DNA of 64,000 bases from JAWKNZ01 sp041391425 (GCA_041391425.1 JAWKNZ010000013.1:30342-94341), one strand, 5' to 3'. Positions 1 to 9,153 are shown, counted from the first letter of the stretch. Translations and numbers: made by a program. Notes: generated from the letters alone by a model not told the origin.

Positions 1-1749
1 GAGTAGATCTGATTGGTATTGATAAGTGAATTTTTCTTTGTCGAATATATAGCGAAAAATTTCTCTAGCGCGGTTATAACTTAAGTCAAGGTTGTAATTT
101 ACGGCTGCTCTGTCTTCTGGTGCCAGGCTTTTGGGATCAACATACTTTCCCCGATATGTTGGTGAAGCAAATCCAACAATTTCTACAGAAGATATTTTCT
201 TAGCGATCTTCTTATTTTTAAATAATGACTTTGAATATACCGGCATAAATTTTCTCAATATTTTTTTCATACCTTCTTTAAGAGTATATTTTCCAGTATC
301 AAAATATTCGTCGTTGAATGTTAGAAGAACGTCACCAGTCTTTGAGTCAACTTTTGCATCTATCCCTGATCTTCTAAAGTCGTCTTTTATAGACTTAGTA
401 AGCCGACGGCGATCATTGCGTGACTTTTTGACATTATCTAAATCTTTTTTGAGCTCTGTCTGCTGATTTTCGAGAGTATTTATGTAATCTTTAAATTTAG
501 AATTATCATTTCGTGCTTGTTCCAGTTTTTCTTGATTCTCTTTTGCCTTTTGTGCTAGAGCAGATAGTTGTTTTTCTAGATCTTGCTTGTCTTTTTTGAC
601 TTGGTCTGCAAATGCTTTTTGTTTTTCAGCCTTTTCTGCTGCTGATGATTTTTCTTTTGATAATGCTGAATCAAATTCAGCCTTTCTCTTTTCTAATTCT
701 TGTGCGAAATTCCCTTTGAGTTCTTTAATTTCTTTATTGTACAACGCATTCGCTTTTTCTAATTCTCCAGTTAATTCGGCCTTTTCTTGCTTTTGGGTAT
801 TGATGACCTTGGTAGCTGTAGCGAGTTGCTTGTTGATGTTCGTTAAATCTGTATTTGCTACATTGAGCTGTTTAGACATTGAATGATTCTTGGATTCTAG
901 AGAAGCAATTTTTTGTTCTGAAGTTTTCTTTAAATTTTCTATTTGCCGCTTTAGTTTTGCACTGGAAATTTTCTTTTGCTTTCTTGCGTTTTTTAGTGCA
1001 TTGATCTTTTTTGCTAATGTGTTGTTTATAGAATCGATTTGTTTGTTGTTTTCTTCTATAATCCTCTTTTTTTCAGCTATGAGTAGCGAGAGCTCTTCTA
1101 ATTCTTGATTTTTAGCACGTAGTATTCTTTTCTTTTCTGCTATGATATCTTCACTCTTCTCGATTTCTTCTTGTTTGTCTTGGATAATATGCTCTTTTTG
1201 ATCTATAATTTCATCTCTTTCTTTGATTTCACCTAGTTGTTTTTCGATAGTGTTTTCTTTTTCAACTATTTGTTGGCGTTTTCGTTCTAATTTCACATCT
1301 CTATCTTTTATTCCGGCTTTTGCTAATAGATTTACATTAATGATATTGCGGATGATTTGCTGGTATTTGTTTAGTGCTTTTTCTTTCTTTTCATTCTCAA
1401 GTGCTTGTGCTCTTAAGTTTACCTTTTCTTTTTGAGCTTCGTCCTGTAACAAGTCTAATTTGGACATAAGTTCTTTATATGTTTCTACTTCTGTTTCAGA
1501 AGCTTTGGTATCTAGATATTCATCTTTAAGGGTTTCATATACAGCTTGCTCTTTTTTTAGAGCGGATCTTTCAGCTTGAAGTTGTTGAAATTGTATGTTT
1601 TTTTGTAAGCTAAAAGTACCACTTCTCAAGCTTGATGTTACATATAAAAGTAGAAAAACTAGAGATAATACCATAAAGAGGTCGCTATATGACGACCACT
1701 GTGAGCCATCATTTTGATTGTCTTTAATTTTATTGTAATTAAGACTCAT
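1..1749 (-). CDS. Large coiled-coil MotB/OmpA-like membrane protein (partial, C-terminus beyond window)
   Basis: The reading frame is open from an ATG at 1749 to the window edge (583 residues seen). It has a short polar N-terminus, one membrane helix at about residues 22-40 (core LFMVLSLVFLLLY, preceded by SDLF as in MotB-type proteins), then about 400 residues of Lys/Glu/Gln-rich coiled coil, then an OmpA-like peptidoglycan-binding domain from about residue 460 (VEIVGFASPTYRGKY, and NLDLSYNRAREIF near the edge). Family knowledge: MotB/OmpA proteins anchor motors or envelope complexes to peptidoglycan. The coiled coil is far longer than in flagellar MotB, so this is probably not the flagellar stator. 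An in-frame ATG at 1761 is an alternative start; neither has a strong ribosome site. Confidence 0.8.
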   Translation of the reverse strand, partial: MSLNYNKIKDNQNDGSQWSSYSDLFMVLSLVFLLLYVTSSLRSGTFSLQKNIQFQQLQAERSALKKEQAVYETLKDEYLDTKASETEVETYKELMSKLDLLQDEAQKEKVNLRAQALENEKKEKALNKYQQIIRNIINVNLLAKAGIKDRDVKLERKRQQIVEKENTIEKQLGEIKERDEIIDQKEHIIQDKQEEIEKSEDIIAEKKRILRAKNQELEELSLLIAEKKRIIEENNKQIDSINNTLAKKINALKNARKQKKISSAKLKRQIENLKKTSEQKIASLESKNHSMSKQLNVANTDLTNINKQLATATKVINTQKQEKAELTGELEKANALYNKEIKELKGNFAQELEKRKAEFDSALSKEKSSAAEKAEKQKAFADQVKKDKQDLEKQLSALAQKAKENQEKLEQARNDNSKFKDYINTLENQQTELKKDLDNVKKSRNDRRRLTKSIKDDFRRSGIDAKVDSKTGDVLLTFNDEYFDTGKYTLKEGMKKILRKFMPVYSKSLFKNKKIAKKISSVEIVGFASPTYRGKYVDPKSLAPEDRAAVNYNLDLSYNRAREIFRYIFDKEKFTYQYQSDLL

Positions 1750-1761
1750 AGCTTGTCCCAT

Positions 1762-2199
1762 GAGGATTAGGTTTTTGACACTCTTGTTTCGGAGCTTAAT
1801 GCTAACTCTTAAGTTTACTTTATTTTAAATTTTTAAAATTTTGTAATTTTTTTAATCATTTTCATAAGTTTTCTGATGTGTGTCTTGTTGTTAAAGAGGT
1901 TTAGATATTTTTATGAGATAGATAAGAGGTTTTATAAAATCGATTGACTATGCCAGTCTATATTATACGATTTTGTACTTGCCTAAATATAATTTCTGCT
2001 TGCAACAAATTAATGCCATACATATATATAGTATTTCTGCCAAGCTTGTTTAAAATACTGTTGGACTATTCCTTTACTTGTTGAACGAAGTAAAGAAAAG
2101 AGGTTTGTTTCTAGAGGTTTATCAAGATAAGATGTGATAAGTCTTTGAGGGTCTAAGTAAATAAAATTGAACGCCTTTGCCGTAGTGAAAGAGAGAATT
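1762..2199. other. Intergenic region with no supported gene
   Basis: This 438-bp, very AT-rich stretch separates the divergent MotB/OmpA-like gene and asnB, so it should hold both promoters. I see no convincing -35/-10 pair, RNA gene or conserved-looking reading frame. A minus-strand frame at 2010-2276 overlaps the asnB start antisense and is rejected. Confidence 0.5.
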
Positions 2200-3870
2200 A
2201 TGTGTGGGATCGTTGCTATATTAAACCCAAAGGAAGAAACCAAAAGCTTGAGGGCTAAAGCGATCAAATTAGCCAAAACAGTGCGTCATCGAGGTCCAGA
2301 TTGGAGTGGCTTATATATTAATGATAACGCTATTTTGGCACATGAGCGGTTAGCGATTGTTGGTGTGGATAGTGGGGCGCAGCCTCTAAAAGCTGTTGAC
2401 TGTGTATTGGCAGTAAATGGTGAAATATATAATCACACTGAATTAAGGCATACAAAGCTAAATCATATGTATGAGTTTAAGACGCACTCAGATTGCGAAG
2501 TTATACTTTATTTGTATAAAGAATATGGAGTTGATTTTTTAAATGATCTGAATGGAATTTTTGCTTTTGTTCTTCACGATGAAAAAACTGGAGATAACTT
2601 AATTGCTCGTGATCCAATTGGAGTGATTCCACTCTATTATGGCTATGATAAAGCAGGAAATCTTTATGTAGCATCCGAAATGAAAGCATTGATAGATTGT
2701 GAAGAGGTGCATGAATTTCCTCCCGGCAGTTACATGCATAAAGGTATCATTAAAAAATACTACCAACCGGATTGGAGTAAAAATCAGCCACAAATTCCAT
2801 GTGATTATTCTGCGCTTGCTAATTCTTTATCAGCTGCGGTTAAACGGCAATTGATGTGTGATGTCCCTTTTGGGCTACTTATATCTGGTGGAGTAGATTC
2901 GTCAATTATAGCTGCGTTAGCAGCAAAATATGCCCGTACTCGCGTGGAGAGTTATGGTGAAAAGGCTTGGTGGCCGCAGTTGCATTCGTTCTCCGTTGGA
3001 TTAGAAGGCGCCCCTGATTTTCATTATGCCAAGATAGTAGCGGACGCTATTGGTTCGATTCATCATGAGGTCCATTTTACTCTGCAGGAAGGCATCGATG
3101 CTCTATCTGATGTTATTTATCATACTGAAACTTTTGATACGACAACAATACGGGCTTCAACCCCTATGTTTATTATGGCTCGAAAAATAAAGTCTTATGG
3201 CATCAAAATGGTGCTGTCGGGGGAAGGTGCGGACGAGATTTTTGGTGGTTATTTGTATTTTCATAAGGCACCTAATCCAGCTGAATTTTATCAGGAGACA
3301 GTCAGAAAGATTAGTAAGCTACATCTATATGATTGCTTGCGAGCTAATAAATCGATGGCATCTTGGGGAGTAGAGGCTAGGGTGCCATTCCTTGATTTAG
3401 AATTTATCGAATATGCAATGAATATTAGGCCAGAAGATAAAATGATTATTAATGGAAAGATGGAAAAACAAATTCTTAGAGATTCTTTCAAAGGCCTCAT
3501 TCCGGAAGCGGTGCTTTTTAGGCAAAAAGAACAGTTTAGTGATGGAGTTGGCTATAGTTGGATTGACGGTATTAAAAAAATAGCCGAGCAAGAAATAAGT
3601 GATAAACAAATGTCTGAAGCGAAAAATAAGTTTCCTATTAAGACTCCTAGAACTAAGGAAGATTATTTGTATAGGGAGCTATGGGCACAACATTTTCCAG
3701 AGCAGTGCCTTGACTGTGTTGCGTATGAGCCGTCAATAGCTTGTAGCACTCCAACAGCTTTAAAGTGGGATAAGAGCTTTGAAAATCAAGCAGATCCTTC
3801 TGGTCGAGCTGTGGCAAATGTTCACGAAAAATCAATCAAAGTATTAAATGGTGTGCAGGTAAAAGAATAG
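2200..3870 (+). CDS. asnB: Asparagine synthase (glutamine-hydrolysing), AsnB type
   Basis: Makes asparagine from aspartate, ATP and glutamine in the cytoplasm. The ATG at 2200 is chosen because it puts Cys at residue 2 (MCGIVAI), the catalytic nucleophile of class II glutamine amidotransferases; an upstream TTG at 2167 would bury it. The amidotransferase domain shows HRGPDW, ERLAIVG and VNGEIYNH (about residue 72); the synthetase domain has the PP-loop SGGVDSS at about 229-235 and GEGADEIFGGY. The length of 556 aa matches E. coli AsnB (554 aa). It stands alone between divergent and convergent neighbours. Function is confident from motifs and full length. Confidence 0.97.
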   Translation: MCGIVAILNPKEETKSLRAKAIKLAKTVRHRGPDWSGLYINDNAILAHERLAIVGVDSGAQPLKAVDCVLAVNGEIYNHTELRHTKLNHMYEFKTHSDCEVILYLYKEYGVDFLNDLNGIFAFVLHDEKTGDNLIARDPIGVIPLYYGYDKAGNLYVASEMKALIDCEEVHEFPPGSYMHKGIIKKYYQPDWSKNQPQIPCDYSALANSLSAAVKRQLMCDVPFGLLISGGVDSSIIAALAAKYARTRVESYGEKAWWPQLHSFSVGLEGAPDFHYAKIVADAIGSIHHEVHFTLQEGIDALSDVIYHTETFDTTTIRASTPMFIMARKIKSYGIKMVLSGEGADEIFGGYLYFHKAPNPAEFYQETVRKISKLHLYDCLRANKSMASWGVEARVPFLDLEFIEYAMNIRPEDKMIINGKMEKQILRDSFKGLIPEAVLFRQKEQFSDGVGYSWIDGIKKIAEQEISDKQMSEAKNKFPIKTPRTKEDYLYRELWAQHFPEQCLDCVAYEPSIACSTPTALKWDKSFENQADPSGRAVANVHEKSIKVLNGVQVKE

Positions 3871-4040
3871 AATTTTTATGCAAATAGACATAAGATTTGT
3901 CATACGTGTAGGGTATTAGAATAGAAAGTAAACGTGCACCGGAGTTGTGTTCATAAAAGTAACATAATTCCCGGAAGCCATTAAAGCATGTATGCCGAAC
4001 AGTTTTCAAAATTTAGTCGTATTCATGATGTTTCTTGTGG

Positions 4041-4072
4041 CCTAAAAGCAGTTTAGCTTTTAGGTATTTTCT
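4041..4072 (+). terminator. Intrinsic terminator candidate downstream of asnB
   Basis: Perfect 9-bp stem CCTAAAAGC / GCTTTTAGG with a 6-nt loop at 4041-4064, followed by TATTTTCT on the plus strand. It lies about 170 bp after the asnB stop, in a 285-bp gap that holds nothing else I can identify. Confidence 0.6.
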
Positions 4073-4155
4073 ATGATTTCTCACTTGATAGGTTTTTCCC
4101 AATAAGTTTATAAAGCTTGAGAACCCGGCTTCCTGTAAAATCCTTATTATGGCTT

Positions 4156-4851
4156 TTAATTTGGGAGCTCAGATAGAGTTTCGCCATGATCCGGCGCGTC
4201 ATGGCTGCTGAGGATCAGACCTGAAAGTAATGTTTCCAGGTCGCAAGGTTTACACCAATTGCTTCTGTATATAACCCGTTGTTCATTATTTAGTAAGATA
4301 CAAGAGTTCGGCATATTGCCTAAATAATTGTGTGCGGTGCCTTCTAGGCTATCTACTAACACAATCCGATCCTTGTGGAGGTATGTTTTTAGCTTCCTCG
4401 CATAGCTTATTTTTTGCCTTAAGCTTTTATGTTTGGATACTTTAAAGCCCGGATAGGCTTCTTGGACATAAATAGTTATAAAATTTACTTTCGGAAAGAG
4501 ATTTTGCAATCGATCTATTTGTTCAGTGTGGTGCATAAACGAAGGACTTGTTAGAGACCCTGCCTCTAATATTGTTGTCCTATGATCGATGATTGTTGAG
4601 AGATTAACAAGATTGCCATTGAGGTCTACGAGGCTAGCATTTGGGAAAATTTCCCCTCGTTTTACGGAACGAAAGTTCTGATCTATAGAAGCTTGTTTGA
4701 GGTAATGTTGGTCGCTAGACTTATATTGTAGGTGGTTATAATGCCCATTATGCCTACGACCACTATTCCCTCTTTTCGTAGTTAAAGCATTCATAGTTAA
4801 CACTGAAAGAGAACTCTCATGCGGCGTAATTTGATGGTATGTAATATTCAT
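4156..4851 (-). CDS. Iodothyronine-deiodinase-like thioredoxin-fold protein lacking the Sec/Cys residue
   Basis: 231 aa. Residues 68-215 follow the deiodinase/thioredoxin-fold layout: a strand LVDLNGNLVNLS, then GSLTSPSFM at 98-106, aligning with the family motif GSCT-U-PSF, then VNFITIYVQEAYPG where deiodinases have a FLxIYIEEAH segment, and a late CILLNNEQRVIYRS strand. Ser102 (AGT at 4548-4546) occupies the selenocysteine/cysteine position and Tyr replaces the usual His of the EEAH segment, so classical reductive deiodination chemistry is unlikely. The first 60 residues are basic and unrelated. Start at 4851 has GGAG about 7 nt upstream and overlaps the upstream small gene by 35 bp, suggesting coupled translation. 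Family assignment is from motif memory, not a search. Confidence 0.7.
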   Translation of the reverse strand: MNITYHQITPHESSLSVLTMNALTTKRGNSGRRHNGHYNHLQYKSSDQHYLKQASIDQNFRSVKRGEIFPNASLVDLNGNLVNLSTIIDHRTTILEAGSLTSPSFMHHTEQIDRLQNLFPKVNFITIYVQEAYPGFKVSKHKSLRQKISYARKLKTYLHKDRIVLVDSLEGTAHNYLGNMPNSCILLNNEQRVIYRSNWCKPCDLETLLSGLILSSHDAPDHGETLSELPN

Positions 4852-5017
4852 AGATGCTCCGGACAGCTTTAATTAGGTTTATATAAGTATCGACTTCGGT
4901 AGCGGGTGCATCGTAGAAGCCTTCGAAATAGGCTTTTACGTTTTCTGCAAGTTCCTGATCTGACTTTTGGGGCCATTGGCTAATAAGATATTTGGCCTGA
5001 GTTAATAGTTCATCCAT
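4817..5017 (-). CDS. Small acidic protein of unknown function, upstream partner of the deiodinase-like gene
   Basis: 66 aa, beginning MDELLTQAKYLISQW and ending YEYYIPSNYAA. The frame is open up to 5224, but ATG at 5017 is preferred because GGAGG lies 5 nt before it (GGAGGATGAAATG), and the upstream 69 codons read as Cys/Arg-rich non-coding-like sequence. It is predicted soluble and mostly helical, rich in Glu/Asp and Tyr. Its 3' end overlaps the start of the next gene by 35 bp, so the two are probably one transcript with coupled translation. I do not recognise the family. Confidence 0.65.
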   Translation of the reverse strand: MDELLTQAKYLISQWPQKSDQELAENVKAYFEGFYDAPATEVDTYINLIKAVRSIYEYYIPSNYAA

Positions 5018-5735
5018 TTCATCCTCCGTGTTTCTACCTAAGCACATGTTATGTTCTTTAGCTTTGTTTTTGCTATGATCTGTATACCTTGTCTTAGGCG
5101 AGAAGCAGCATCTCTGAATATTGCCTCTATGTATGTTTCTCTTACCGAGTTCTCTTGTTAATAATGTATATAGCAATTGTAGTGCCATATTGGCGAAGCG
5201 GCCAAATAAGGCTTTGAGGAACAAATTTGATCAAGATATGTTCTTAATTCACTACGATTGAAGCTATTGCTAAACGAAAATGAAACAATGTTGCTTTCAT
5301 AGGCTGTATATTTAGATGCTATAATTTGTATATAGAATAGGAATAAAAAATAGAGAGAAGAGTCTGTCTAGACATAAAGTTAAAAACTTTTCCATGGATG
5401 ATAATTTTTGATCAAATATCACCAAATAGATTTTAGCTTACTAAATGCTGTAATAGCGATGAGCGTTGATTCTAAAGTGTATTTATACAGATTATCGCTG
5501 GTCTAAAATGGAGGGGGGAAAGCATATAAAATAAGAAACTGTATTAATTTTACTACAATGAGAAATTGCTTGTAATTCTAAAAAATTTAATAATTTAAAT
5601 ATGTTATTAATTGAAAAGTTGATGCTATAGGGCTTGTCAAAATTGACGTAGTGTAGTATCTTCGTTCCAATTTGAGTGACGGAATTTATACAATCGAAAT
5701 ACTGAAAAAAAGGCTTTTTTATAGTGGAAGTTAAA
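5018..5735. other. Long intergenic region between divergent genes
   Basis: About 700 bp, AT-rich, between the minus-strand small protein and the plus-strand NtrC-type regulator. It holds a candidate extended -10 promoter (annotated separately). No other gene, RNA or repeat was recognised. Confidence 0.4.
5317..5325 (+). promoter_or_regulatory. Candidate extended -10 promoter
   Basis: TGCTATAAT is a perfect extended -10 (TG-N-TATAAT) for a sigma70-type factor. No good -35 lies 17 bp upstream. It would give a leader of about 400 nt before the NtrC-type gene at 5736, which is long, so it may drive something else or be chance in AT-rich DNA. Confidence 0.3.
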
Positions 5736-7139
5736 ATGAGTGCACACCGAACTAAGCATCCAAGGCATAAGATTCTCGTAGTTGATGATGAGGAAGATAT
5801 TAGAGCACTGTTTGTTGCTAAACTTGAAGGTGCTGGATTGCCCGCAGATAGTGTTGATACTATAGATGGTGCGTTAGCTCTTTTAAATAAATATGAATAT
5901 CAAGCTGTGTTACTCGACTTATTTTTGAAGGATGAAAATTCGCTAGATGCGATATCTACTTTTTTATCTACATCTCCTACTACTAAAATCGTTATATTAA
6001 CTGCTCATGGTAGTATCGACTTTGCTGTAAATGCTATGAATAAAGGTGCTTCTGGATTTCTAGTTAAGACAGATTTGCCAGATACTAATATTGAAAAATT
6101 TAAGAAGCTTATCAATTCTGGCTATACTTCTTCGGATAAAAATAAAAATTGCTTGGAAAATATCGGGATCATTGGAAAGAGCGATCCCATGAAAGAGTTA
6201 GCTAAAAAGCTTTATAAATTGCGGGAAGTCGATTCAACAGTTTTATTACAAGGTGAATCAGGTACAGGTAAAGAATTATTTGCACGCGCAATCCATAACT
6301 TATCTAGGCGCTCGTCAGGGCCCTTTATTGCAATTAATTGTGCTGCTATTTCAGAAAGTATTCTTGAATCTGAGCTTTTTGGTTATAAGAGAGGAGCATT
6401 TACCGATGCTCGTAATGATAGAAAAGGCTATTTCGAGACATGTAGCGATGGAACTTTATTTTTAGATGAAATAGGTGAGATGTCTCCAAGTATCCAGTCC
6501 AAGTTGCTAAGAGTTATCCAGGAAAAAGAAGTAACTCCTCTTGGCTCTTGTAATCCAGTGCCTGTTAATACAAGAATCATAGCTGCGACTAATCGAAATC
6601 TAGAAGCCGAGGTAAAGGATAAAAAATTTCGTCAAGATTTATTTTATAGATTAGCGGTTTTTCAGTTGACCTTGCCTACTTTGCGAGAGAGAAAAGAAGA
6701 TATACCATTATTAGTGAATTATTTTGTTGAGTATTATAATAACCGTTTTGATAAAAGTGTTGCTAATCCTCCTGAAGGTGTATGTAAGAGATTAAAGGCT
6801 TACGACTGGCCAGGAAACATTAGGGAGCTACAGAATGCTATAGAGCGTGCTGTTGCACTTTCTGATAATAATGAGTTTTCTGCAGATGACTTACTTCCAT
6901 ATTCTGAATGGAATGCCTTGAACTCTGTCGATGAAATCCCTAGAATTTCAGATTTGCCATTGAACTATCAATTGGCAAAGAATTCTTTCGAAAAGCACTA
7001 TATTTCCAATCTTTTGTTAATGACACATGGAAATGTGACAGAAGCAGCTAGAGTATCAGGACAGTATAGGCCTAATATTTATAGGTTGATAAATAAGTTT
7101 CAGATAGATCCTCATCAATATAAGGATGGGCTTCACTAA
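5736..7139 (+). CDS. NtrC-family sigma54-dependent response regulator
   Basis: 467 aa from ATG 5736 (GGAAG 5 nt upstream; a GTG at 5724 is possible). Domains: receiver (about 10-125, acidic pair in VVDDEED, phospho-acceptor Asp61, conserved Lys in FLVKTD), AAA+ domain (Walker A GESGTGK at 173-179, sigma54-contact loop GAFTDA at 220-225, Walker B GTLFLDEIGEM), and a C-terminal Fis-type helix-turn-helix (NVTEAARVSG...NIYRLINKF). It would remodel RNA polymerase-sigma54 at target promoters when phosphorylated. The contact loop is GAFTDA rather than GAFTGA. It is followed convergently by an HPt gene, and histidine kinases lie just beyond, so they are plausible partners. Confidence 0.95.
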   Translation: MSAHRTKHPRHKILVVDDEEDIRALFVAKLEGAGLPADSVDTIDGALALLNKYEYQAVLLDLFLKDENSLDAISTFLSTSPTTKIVILTAHGSIDFAVNAMNKGASGFLVKTDLPDTNIEKFKKLINSGYTSSDKNKNCLENIGIIGKSDPMKELAKKLYKLREVDSTVLLQGESGTGKELFARAIHNLSRRSSGPFIAINCAAISESILESELFGYKRGAFTDARNDRKGYFETCSDGTLFLDEIGEMSPSIQSKLLRVIQEKEVTPLGSCNPVPVNTRIIAATNRNLEAEVKDKKFRQDLFYRLAVFQLTLPTLRERKEDIPLLVNYFVEYYNNRFDKSVANPPEGVCKRLKAYDWPGNIRELQNAIERAVALSDNNEFSADDLLPYSEWNALNSVDEIPRISDLPLNYQLAKNSFEKHYISNLLLMTHGNVTEAARVSGQYRPNIYRLINKFQIDPHQYKDGLH

Positions 7140-7143
7140 GAGA

Positions 7144-7183
7144 TCTAGAAATTAAAAAGTTTAATTAGACAAATTTTTCTAGA
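7144..7183. terminator. Inverted repeat between convergent genes, possible bidirectional terminator
   Basis: TCTAGAAA at 7144-7151 pairs with TTTCTAGA at 7176-7183, with a smaller ATTAAA/TTTAAT hairpin inside the loop. It sits in the 50-bp gap between the convergent stops at 7139 and 7190. Confidence 0.4.
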
Positions 7184-7189
7184 GTGTTG

Positions 7190-7522
7190 TTAGTTGGTGT
7201 CGTCAGTGTGGTTATCTATTACAATGTATTTAGATAATTCCTGAAGTTTGAGAATGTGCAGTAATAGTACGTCTTTCCTGCTTTTGTTTTTTAATTCACG
7301 CTCGAAGGCTTCAATAGTAGTAACGATATCGGGAAATCCATAAGTCCCAGCTGATCCCTTTAATCGATGTGCGACTGTTCCTAAGTTTTTCCAACTTTCT
7401 TCTTTAAGGCCTTTATGTAGCTCTTTTATGGCGTTCGATAGGTGTTGTAAAAAGGTCGGCAATAACATTCTTAGGATTTCGTCAGATTCCATTGTAGATC
7501 TTATTTGGTGGTTTTTACTCAT
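7190..7522 (-). CDS. Stand-alone histidine phosphotransfer (HPt) protein
   Basis: 110 aa, a single four-helix HPt domain. The phospho-acceptor is His52 in AHRLKGSAGTYGF, the hallmark of the family. HPt proteins shuttle phosphoryl groups between receiver domains, typically from a hybrid kinase to a separate regulator. A strong ribosome site (AAGGAG, 6 nt before ATG) marks the start. It is convergent with the NtrC-type gene and divergent from the PAS-kinase/receiver/hybrid-kinase operon, so it is well placed to link the hybrid kinase's receiver to the NtrC-type regulator; that connection is inference. Confidence 0.9.
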   Translation of the reverse strand: MSKNHQIRSTMESDEILRMLLPTFLQHLSNAIKELHKGLKEESWKNLGTVAHRLKGSAGTYGFPDIVTTIEAFERELKNKSRKDVLLLHILKLQELSKYIVIDNHTDDTN

Positions 7523-8007
7523 AATATACTCCTTAAAAGGCCTATGTTTTTAGCTTAGCTATATGAGATCTAATCTTTAACCGAGTTGATGCAAATATGT
7601 CTAGACTTATCGAGCTTATCTTAATATTGGTATGGGTATATATGTGCATATATCTCTTTTTTTAAATTGAGTCAGCGCTCTACATACTTCAGTAATTGTT
7701 TTCTTAACGTTACGAATGTAGTAAGAAGACTGCATTAAATTTCTTAAAACTCGAAATATTTCATGGAAAAAAATTGGCATGAAATTAGCATTTGGTTTCA
7801 CATAACTAAAAGCTTGTATTGTGTTTTTGTGTCTTGTTGGTTTTTTGATCGTTAGTTGGAATTTTAAGCATTGGACGTGCTTAGGTCATTCTTTGTTTTA
7901 CGGGAAAAGAAAAAATATGGCTTTCTCAAAATGGAACACTTTTTTGTTGAAGGCATAAGAATATTTTGAGCCTGAGTAAAAATTATGAATTATAGTTGGA
8001 TTTAAAT
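7523..8007. other. Intergenic region between divergent signalling genes
   Basis: 485 bp of AT-rich sequence upstream of both the HPt gene and the sensor-kinase operon. A 61-codon minus-strand frame at 7616-7801 has no ribosome site and no recognisable domain. Nothing else could be supported. Confidence 0.4.
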
Positions 8008-9153
8008 ATGTCAATTTTAGATATGCCGTCAAGCGATTTCAATGGAGAAGAAGCCAAGCGAGATCGAGATATGTTAAAAAAGATTCTCGAATTGAATACT
8101 GATGGTTGGTGGATAAGAGACTTAAATTTTCCTGATCAAATCTATTTAAGTTCCTCGTTAAAAAAAAATCTTGGTTATGAGGATGGTGAACTTGAGAATA
8201 GTATATCAACCTTAGAACGGCTTGTTTTTGCAGAAGACTTAGCTATTGTTGAAAAAAATATATCAAATTATATAAAATTAAATGAAAGTCAGGTTTTTAC
8301 CCAAAAAATACGTTTCCGTCATAAAAATGGATCTACTATTTGGATGACATGTAAAGGGCAAGCTATTCAGGATGGGGCAGGAAAAACTATTAAGTTAATA
8401 GGGGTCCATTTTGATATTACTCAACTAATCCTGCTGAAAAATAAATTAAGTGAAGCCAATAAGAAATTAAAAGATAAAAATAATGAATTAGAACAGTTAA
8501 TTTATACTATTTCACACGATTTAAAATCGCCAGTTATAACCTGCGGATCGTTTCTAGGTTTCTTGAAAGAAGATATTGATAATAATAAAGAGGATGAAGC
8601 TAAAGAGTCGATTGCTGAAATAGAAAAAGCATTAGCAAAATTGTCTCATTTAATAACCGATCTGATTGAAATAAATCAGATGGGTAAGGTAATTCTCAAT
8701 TTAGAATTGATTGATACTCGAGAGCTTGTAACTTCATTAGCAAAACAATTGAAGCATCGTGAACTGACTAAGAAAGTTCAAATTGATGTCAGCCAAGACC
8801 TTCCACAAATAATGGCTGATAAATCTAAAATCACTCAAGTTTTTGAAAACCTTTTAAATAATGCCATAAAATACTCATACGCAGATATACCAGTATTGAT
8901 CAAGATATACTCTCGTATTAGCTCTAATGGAGTTGAAATATGTATTGAAGATAATGGACCTGGAATTGATGAGAGTTATCATGGAAAAATATTTAAATTA
9001 TTTCAGCGTTTAGATAAAAGTAAAGAGGGTACGGGAATAGGGCTAACTATTGTTTCAAGAATAATGCGTCTTCATAAAGGCTCGGTAAGTATAGAGTCTA
9101 AATTAGGACAAGGATCATTGTTCTTACTTCATTTTCCTATGGAGAAGATATGA
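8008..9153 (+). CDS. PAS-domain sensor histidine kinase (cytosolic)
   Basis: 381 aa from ATG 8008; a TTG at 7996 is also in frame. There is no membrane helix. A PAS domain covers about residues 20-140 (DGWWIRDLNFPDQIYLS, ... WMTCKGQAIQDG ... GVHFDITQ, the last being a typical PAS/PAC end), then a HisKA dimerisation helix with phospho-His170 in SHDLKSP, then a HATPase_c domain with NNAIKYS (N box), EDNGPGI (G1) and GTGIGLTIV (G2). It senses a cytosolic or diffusible cue of unknown identity. Its stop overlaps the next gene's start (ATGA), so the receiver downstream is its likely partner. Confidence 0.95.
   Translation: MSILDMPSSDFNGEEAKRDRDMLKKILELNTDGWWIRDLNFPDQIYLSSSLKKNLGYEDGELENSISTLERLVFAEDLAIVEKNISNYIKLNESQVFTQKIRFRHKNGSTIWMTCKGQAIQDGAGKTIKLIGVHFDITQLILLKNKLSEANKKLKDKNNELEQLIYTISHDLKSPVITCGSFLGFLKEDIDNNKEDEAKESIAEIEKALAKLSHLITDLIEINQMGKVILNLELIDTRELVTSLAKQLKHRELTKKVQIDVSQDLPQIMADKSKITQVFENLLNNAIKYSYADIPVLIKIYSRISSNGVEICIEDNGPGIDESYHGKIFKLFQRLDKSKEGTGIGLTIVSRIMRLHKGSVSIESKLGQGSLFLLHFPMEKI

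Noticed and set aside
2010..2276. Minus-strand 88-codon frame
   Set aside because: It overlaps the asnB start antisense, has no recognisable domain, and the region is AT-rich.
5018..5224. Longer form of the small protein starting at 5224
   Set aside because: The extra 69 codons are Cys/Arg-rich and lack a ribosome site, while ATG 5017 has a perfect GGAGG.
7616..7801. 61-codon minus-strand frame
   Set aside because: No ribosome site or recognisable motif.
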